Part shown: positions 59,909-64,000 of the stretch, one piece after another
Layout: every line of letters starts with the position of its first letter
How positions within the stretch are numbered: the first letter of the stretch is position 1
Assembly (NCBI GenBank): GCA_030077755.1
Contig: JAQJZZ010000020.1
Coordinates: 682,001-746,000, forward strand
Origin: Filosporella fistucella
Lineage: Eukaryota > Ascomycota > Leotiomycetes > Helotiales
Length of the DNA stretch: 64,000 bases
Reading direction: 5' to 3'
Translations under genes and position numbers: made by a program
Notes under the pieces: model-generated
Databases searched by the model: none
Told to the model about the DNA's origin: nothing
Seen by the model: only the letters and a program-made list of their open reading frames with translations

Positions 59909-61145
59909 CTAAGCCTGAACCTCCTCCTGAGTCCAAGCCCCAACTTTTCTCCCCCCCTCCTTTCTCTTCACCCGACAAGTCATACCGACTTCCTTATCCC
60001 AAACAAACTGCCATATGACCCCAACCCAGCTCTCATGTCTCGGCAAATCCGCATAGAACTCCTTTGCAATCTCATGTAGAGCAGGCAATCTGCTCCATGG
60101 TACAGCAGGGAAATCATGGTGCTCGTTGTGCAGGCCAACGTTGTATGTCAATAAGTTGAGAGCCCCGTAGTAGGAGAATGTCTCGGGGACGGGTGTGTTA
60201 GTCAACGGGTCCTTTGCAGCAGCGGGTTGCTTCTCAAAAATGTAATGTTCGGCAATGAAATGACCTGCACATGGATGTAGACTCCCTGCTAGGAAAGAGG
60301 AGAGGATAAGGTAGTATAAGGAATGTAGTGAGCAGGTCTTTACAAGCACCACGTCGAAAGCGACTTGTGCGAAGATATTGGCGAAATGGATGCCTGTGAA
60401 TGGCACTTTATATACGAAGACGGGGCGAACGGCATAAAAGAGGATTTGGAAAGTGCAGAAGAATGCTTTCCCAAGAATCGAATCGAGGAAGACGGCTTCA
60501 ATAGCTGTAGGCAGATCTGTATCCAGTCCATTGATACCGAGGGATTTGTGGTGAGTGAGGTGGTATGGCTATGTCTCAGTTAATTCTGCATCCCAAAATG
60601 CATCTGTCTAGCACAGCACATACTCTGAAAGAAGCACTATAGGGTATCCCGATTGGCAGATTTGCAAAGATGGCAATCATACGATTTGCGCTCGCGCTGC
60701 GGAAAGCCAAATTATGGGAGATTTCATGGATTGCCAGGAACAGATTCTGGTTTGCAGTTGCTCCGATTATGTATGCGGTAAGGAAGAAACGCCATGAGAG
60801 GAAGGGTGTGTTTTGTAGGAGGTAGGCGCAAAGGATTTGGAGGGAGACAACGCCTAGGACGATGTATTTTGTTAATGGCTCTGGACCACATAGCTTGGTG
60901 ACCTGTATATATTGTCAATTGAGCTCGCAGACAGGCAATATCATGATTCTTACCTCCGGATGGGCTTTGATGATAGCTTGTCTCCTCGTTCGATGTGGCT
61001 CTTCGGTATATGTCCAGAAGAAATCATGGTCTTTGACTGGTAATGGAGGGGCTGTGGAGGCAATTTCTGGGGAGACTCGTAGACGTGCAGACTGGGTCTC
61101 TTTGCTGGAACTTGTAGTCGTCAGGAGAGAGGTAGAAGCCGCCAT
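59909..61145 (-). CDS. Sphingolipid delta-4 desaturase (dihydroceramide desaturase)
   Basis: ER enzyme of sphingolipid synthesis that puts a delta-4 double bond into the long-chain base (DES1 type), giving the glucosylceramide branch in fungi. Three exons keep frame: 61145-60954, 60902-60624, 60568-59909; 376 residues. The three His boxes are intact: H123-EIS-H127 in a membrane helix, H160-LTHH-164 and H304-NEHH-308. The N-terminal motif DFFWTYTEEPHRTRRQAIIKAHPEVTKL is the family entry, and GLHNEHHDFPAVPWSRLPALHEIA closes it. Hydrophobic spans lie between. Start at 61145 chosen over an in-frame upstream ATG (61184) because it precedes a plausible short cytosolic tail. Confidence 0.95.
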
Positions 61146-61808
61146 TCTGAATTGATTGTCTGCCTCGCTCAAGATTATGTGCAAAGATGTTGAGGATTAG
61201 AGGTTGGAGACCGCCTTTCACCAACTCTGGTACCTACATTCGTACGATATGATGGGTATTTTGTTAGCCGTCCCCGTTTTCAGGGGTCTCTCCTTGAGCC
61301 AATCAGTACTACATTGGCGGACCCACAATGGGACCTCGTTTAAATCCAGGGATGCCCCTTTATTTGGAATCCGATTGAGAATGGGAGTTTCTCTCGCTTG
61401 TTAAGGATGATAACATTTGCTATTCATGTAGAGTTTAATCATTGCATCCCAAAATGATAGTCCTAGCATCACGGTCTCGTTCACAAATTATTCGCTTTTC
61501 TCAATGGCCATTAACGCAAAGCAAGTTGATCTATTATCACGGCTTTGGGAAACCACGAAATGGTGCAACTACGGTAGCTAGCTACTCATCTAAGAGCCCA
61601 GAGAGCACCATTGCCTTGCTGAAACCCAGCATAAGGAGATCAATAAACATCGCATGAAGCTGCTCAAAATTTATCAATGTCATGTCTGCCCCCTGATCTG
61701 AACATGCAAATTCCAGGACCGGGAGCACAAATCACCAACGCCATCTATAACCATTTTCAGTATTCAGCGAGCAAATCAGAACCACTAGAACCTAAAAGGA
61801 AGAAAAAT
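61146..61808. other. Intergenic (upstream of the desaturase)
   Basis: Promoter of the desaturase and 3' flank of the next minus-strand gene. No supported feature. Confidence 0.55.
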
Positions 61809-64000
61809 CTATCCGGAATATGAAGATCCTCTTCCCTTCGCCAAACTAACGTCCAATCTCGCCTGGATCTGAGCTCGAATATTGTCGCCCTGATGGACTT
61901 CATTGAGAGCTTCGCGCTGGGTAGGGCTACCAGTCAAGCTCTTGCTACCACGGCGTGACTGAAACTGAAAGGAGGGTGCGTCAGGCTTGAGAGGTGAGAC
62001 TCTGGGAGCTTGAGGGAATGGTTTATTCTCATGACTCTGCGGCTTGACAATACCAGTCACTGCTCGCTCGATACCAAATTCGTCGATGAAATAGACGGTT
62101 TCAGTTTTCACTGCAGGAACTGGAGGGGGTGGCTTTGCTGGGAGCAAAGGAGAGCCAGAAGTGACTGAAAATGCGGGTCCGATAGGGTAAATGTAAGGAG
62201 CTTGCTTGACGATGGGCTGGGGTTGGTTGCCTTGTTGACTGAGGTATGCTCGAGGTGCATTATAATCGCCCGTTGATAGTTGATGAATGAGACTAGGTTG
62301 TAAGATTTGACCAGAACCTGGCGCACTCAGCGGTGATAGAGTGACTGCTGGTGGTGCAAAAAGTGTAGGCTTTGTTGATGCTGCTGCTGAGACAGGAGTT
62401 TCATTTGCAAATCTCGAGGAAGCCAAACCAAGCATGCCCTTCAAGGCCATTTTACCAATTACATGAGGCTCTTTAACAGTTGAAAGGGTAGCATTTTCGG
62501 AAATAGGGACAACGATTTCAAATGAGGATGGGGTCTGATCTGGCTTTGAAGCGGGCTCAGGTATAACAGAAGAATGAGACGACTTCTGCACTACTGCAGG
62601 CTTGGAGGAAGTCGATTCAGGTGGGTTTGACGATTGAGACGACTTCGTTTTCGTTGCAGATTTTACCCCTAGAGTTTCTGAAGGAGAAACTTTACCAGCT
62701 GCATTTTCACTTGTGACTGATTCAGACTTCGAACAAAAGAGCTTTGACTTGATGCTGGAAATCTTGAGAGGTACTCCCATATCAAACTCAGCAGTGATTT
62801 TGTTCCACATCGAAGTAGCGAGTGGGGTCGAGGGTCTAGAAGACGGGTTTGGTGACATAACACGAGAAGGTGTGAGTACTTGCTTGTCGGCAGGCACGGG
62901 AGTTAAGCTTCCTGGTTGCGAAGCAGGTGACTTTGCCAATGCAACAACTTCAACAGTGCTAACGCTAGATGGTCTTGTTCCAGAAGAAAAACTTTCGACG
63001 GCTGGAACCGGAGCAGCAACGGCCAGATCAACGTTCGCGGAATTTGATGGGTTCACACTGGCTGCCGATTGAATGGTTGTCTCGGTTGGTGTAAGTTTTT
63101 CATCGGCATCTGCATTGATAGTTAGCTTTCCAAAATTCACAGCCAATCGATCACAATCAGAATTTGTAGGGACATGGCCGGTACCTCTTGGGGCTACCGA
63201 AAGACTCTCTTCCTTCTTTTTGGCCTCCTGGGTCGATGAGAACACAGCGCTCCAAAGATTGAAGTCGGTGTATAAGATCGCGGGGGTATTGGTTGGACGA
63301 TTGCTGATGGTCGAACCTCCGACGAGATGTCGATTGACGCCAGGAGTAGAGGGAATAGAACCTTGTGCCATTGATGAAACGCGAACGGCTGGCCGGGAAG
63401 GTGTTCGTTGGTGGCCAAGCTGACCACGAGGCATTGTATGGCGGCCTTCCTGGTAAGTGACTGTACGAATGGAACCAAATGGGGGCTGGAAAAGGCCAAC
63501 GACTTCCTCGCCAAGTCGGTCAGTGTGCAGGCCACAAGCTTTGCTACGTAAAGCAAGGATGCTCTCTGGAGAGTAAATGATACTTGACTTGGCACTTTTG
63601 ACTGTCTGACTTGCAGGAGTCTTCGTATGGGTAATACTATCATCAGATCTCTTGGTGTCGGAAACAGCCTGTTGCTCAAGTGAAGAAAGGGGAACCTCCT
63701 GACCAGCAGCCTTCAGAACTGCAGCACGAGAGGTAGTGCGGCTTCTGATGAACGTCATAACACGTTTTCGCGTCTCCTTGGCGTTGCTAGACTCCGATAT
63801 GTTTGAGGCGAACAAAGTGTTACCAGCGTTGACATGCTGGGCTTGAGATCCCTCATCAACGGGGGCGGAAGGTTGCATTACCCTAGGGGCACCCGCGGCG
63901 TCTTCATCCATCCTCAGCTCATCTGTTGTTGTAACCGTACCCACTGTTGCATTGAACTTGGAGGTGGCTGATGATTCTGGTAGGTCTGTGTGGGCTTTCA
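61809..64000 (-). CDS. Low-complexity Ser/Pro-rich protein, 5' end outside the window
   Basis: The frame is open from the right edge to the stop at 61809 (at least 728 residues), so the N-terminus lies outside the window. Most of it is Ser/Thr/Pro/Ala-rich and disordered, with no visible fold. One block stands out: IYSPESILALRSKACGLHTDRLGEEVVGLF (about 63581 down to 63490). Within it YSPESIL resembles the eIF4E-binding consensus Y-x4-L-hydrophobic, with Ile in the Leu position. Other islands are AILYTDFNLWSAVF, KIPxxSKxKLF-like LKISSIKSKLF, and the C-terminal NIRAQIQARLDVSLAKGRGSS. A translation or mRNA-linked role is a guess from the motif only. Confidence 0.7.
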   Translation of the reverse strand, partial: KAHTDLPESSATSKFNATVGTVTTTDELRMDEDAAGAPRVMQPSAPVDEGSQAQHVNAGNTLFASNISESSNAKETRKRVMTFIRSRTTSRAAVLKAAGQEVPLSSLEQQAVSDTKRSDDSITHTKTPASQTVKSAKSSIIYSPESILALRSKACGLHTDRLGEEVVGLFQPPFGSIRTVTYQEGRHTMPRGQLGHQRTPSRPAVRVSSMAQGSIPSTPGVNRHLVGGSTISNRPTNTPAILYTDFNLWSAVFSSTQEAKKKEESLSVAPRGTGHVPTNSDCDRLAVNFGKLTINADADEKLTPTETTIQSAASVNPSNSANVDLAVAAPVPAVESFSSGTRPSSVSTVEVVALAKSPASQPGSLTPVPADKQVLTPSRVMSPNPSSRPSTPLATSMWNKITAEFDMGVPLKISSIKSKLFCSKSESVTSENAAGKVSPSETLGVKSATKTKSSQSSNPPESTSSKPAVVQKSSHSSVIPEPASKPDQTPSSFEIVVPISENATLSTVKEPHVIGKMALKGMLGLASSRFANETPVSAAASTKPTLFAPPAVTLSPLSAPGSGQILQPSLIHQLSTGDYNAPRAYLSQQGNQPQPIVKQAPYIYPIGPAFSVTSGSPLLPAKPPPPVPAVKTETVYFIDEFGIERAVTGIVKPQSHENKPFPQAPRVSPLKPDAPSFQFQSRRGSKSLTGSPTQREALNEVHQGDNIRAQIQARLDVSLAKGRGSSYSG

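Overview
The window looks like nuclear DNA of a filamentous ascomycete (Pezizomycotina), most likely a leotiomycete of the Botrytis/Sclerotinia type. The evidence is many short introns (about 46 to 100 nt) with GTATGT/GTAAGT donors and CTAAC-like branch sites, genes on both strands without operons, fairly AT-rich spacers, and protein families at their usual fungal lengths. The genus is inference; the phylum-level call is firm. I resolved 23 protein-coding loci with exon boundaries that keep the reading frame (one has an unresolved in-frame stop), one decayed kinase gene and one gene cut by the right edge.

Left part (1-24 kb): about 8.2 kb with no supported gene leads into an RGS-domain gene whose frame is broken by a single TGA. 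Then come the dynactin actin ARP1, a PHD-finger protein, a SCYL1/Cex1 pseudokinase, a short element with long GC-rich terminal inverted repeats, and a DIP5-like amino acid permease.

Middle (27-49 kb): a secreted protein with a Ser/Thr/Ala-rich tail, methionine aminopeptidase 2, a broken SRPK-like kinase, a mitochondrial J-protein, mitochondrial porin, asparagine synthetase, UBC9, PEX19, an acidic/basic fungal-specific protein, a DUF2408-like protein, ribosomal P1, a But2-like secreted protein, a YCII-domain protein and a small conserved protein. Spacing is compact, with several head-to-head pairs (UBC9/PEX19, DUF2408/P1, UBX/VAP).

Right part (49.7-64 kb): a 3-kb spacer carrying a second copy of a dispersed repeat also found inside the inverted-repeat element, then STS1/Cut8, RAD52, a UBA-zinc finger-UBX protein, VAP/Scs2, a sphingolipid delta-4 desaturase and a 5'-truncated low-complexity protein.

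Most genes are housekeeping functions (protein maturation and turnover, ER/Golgi contacts, mitochondria, recombination) and do not form one pathway or a secondary-metabolite cluster. I did not find a convincing new multi-gene system. The most unusual material is the inverted-repeat element with its nested tRNA-like repeat, the TGA inside the RGS gene, the decayed kinase, an in-frame optional-looking intron in a secreted protein, and several very small exons.
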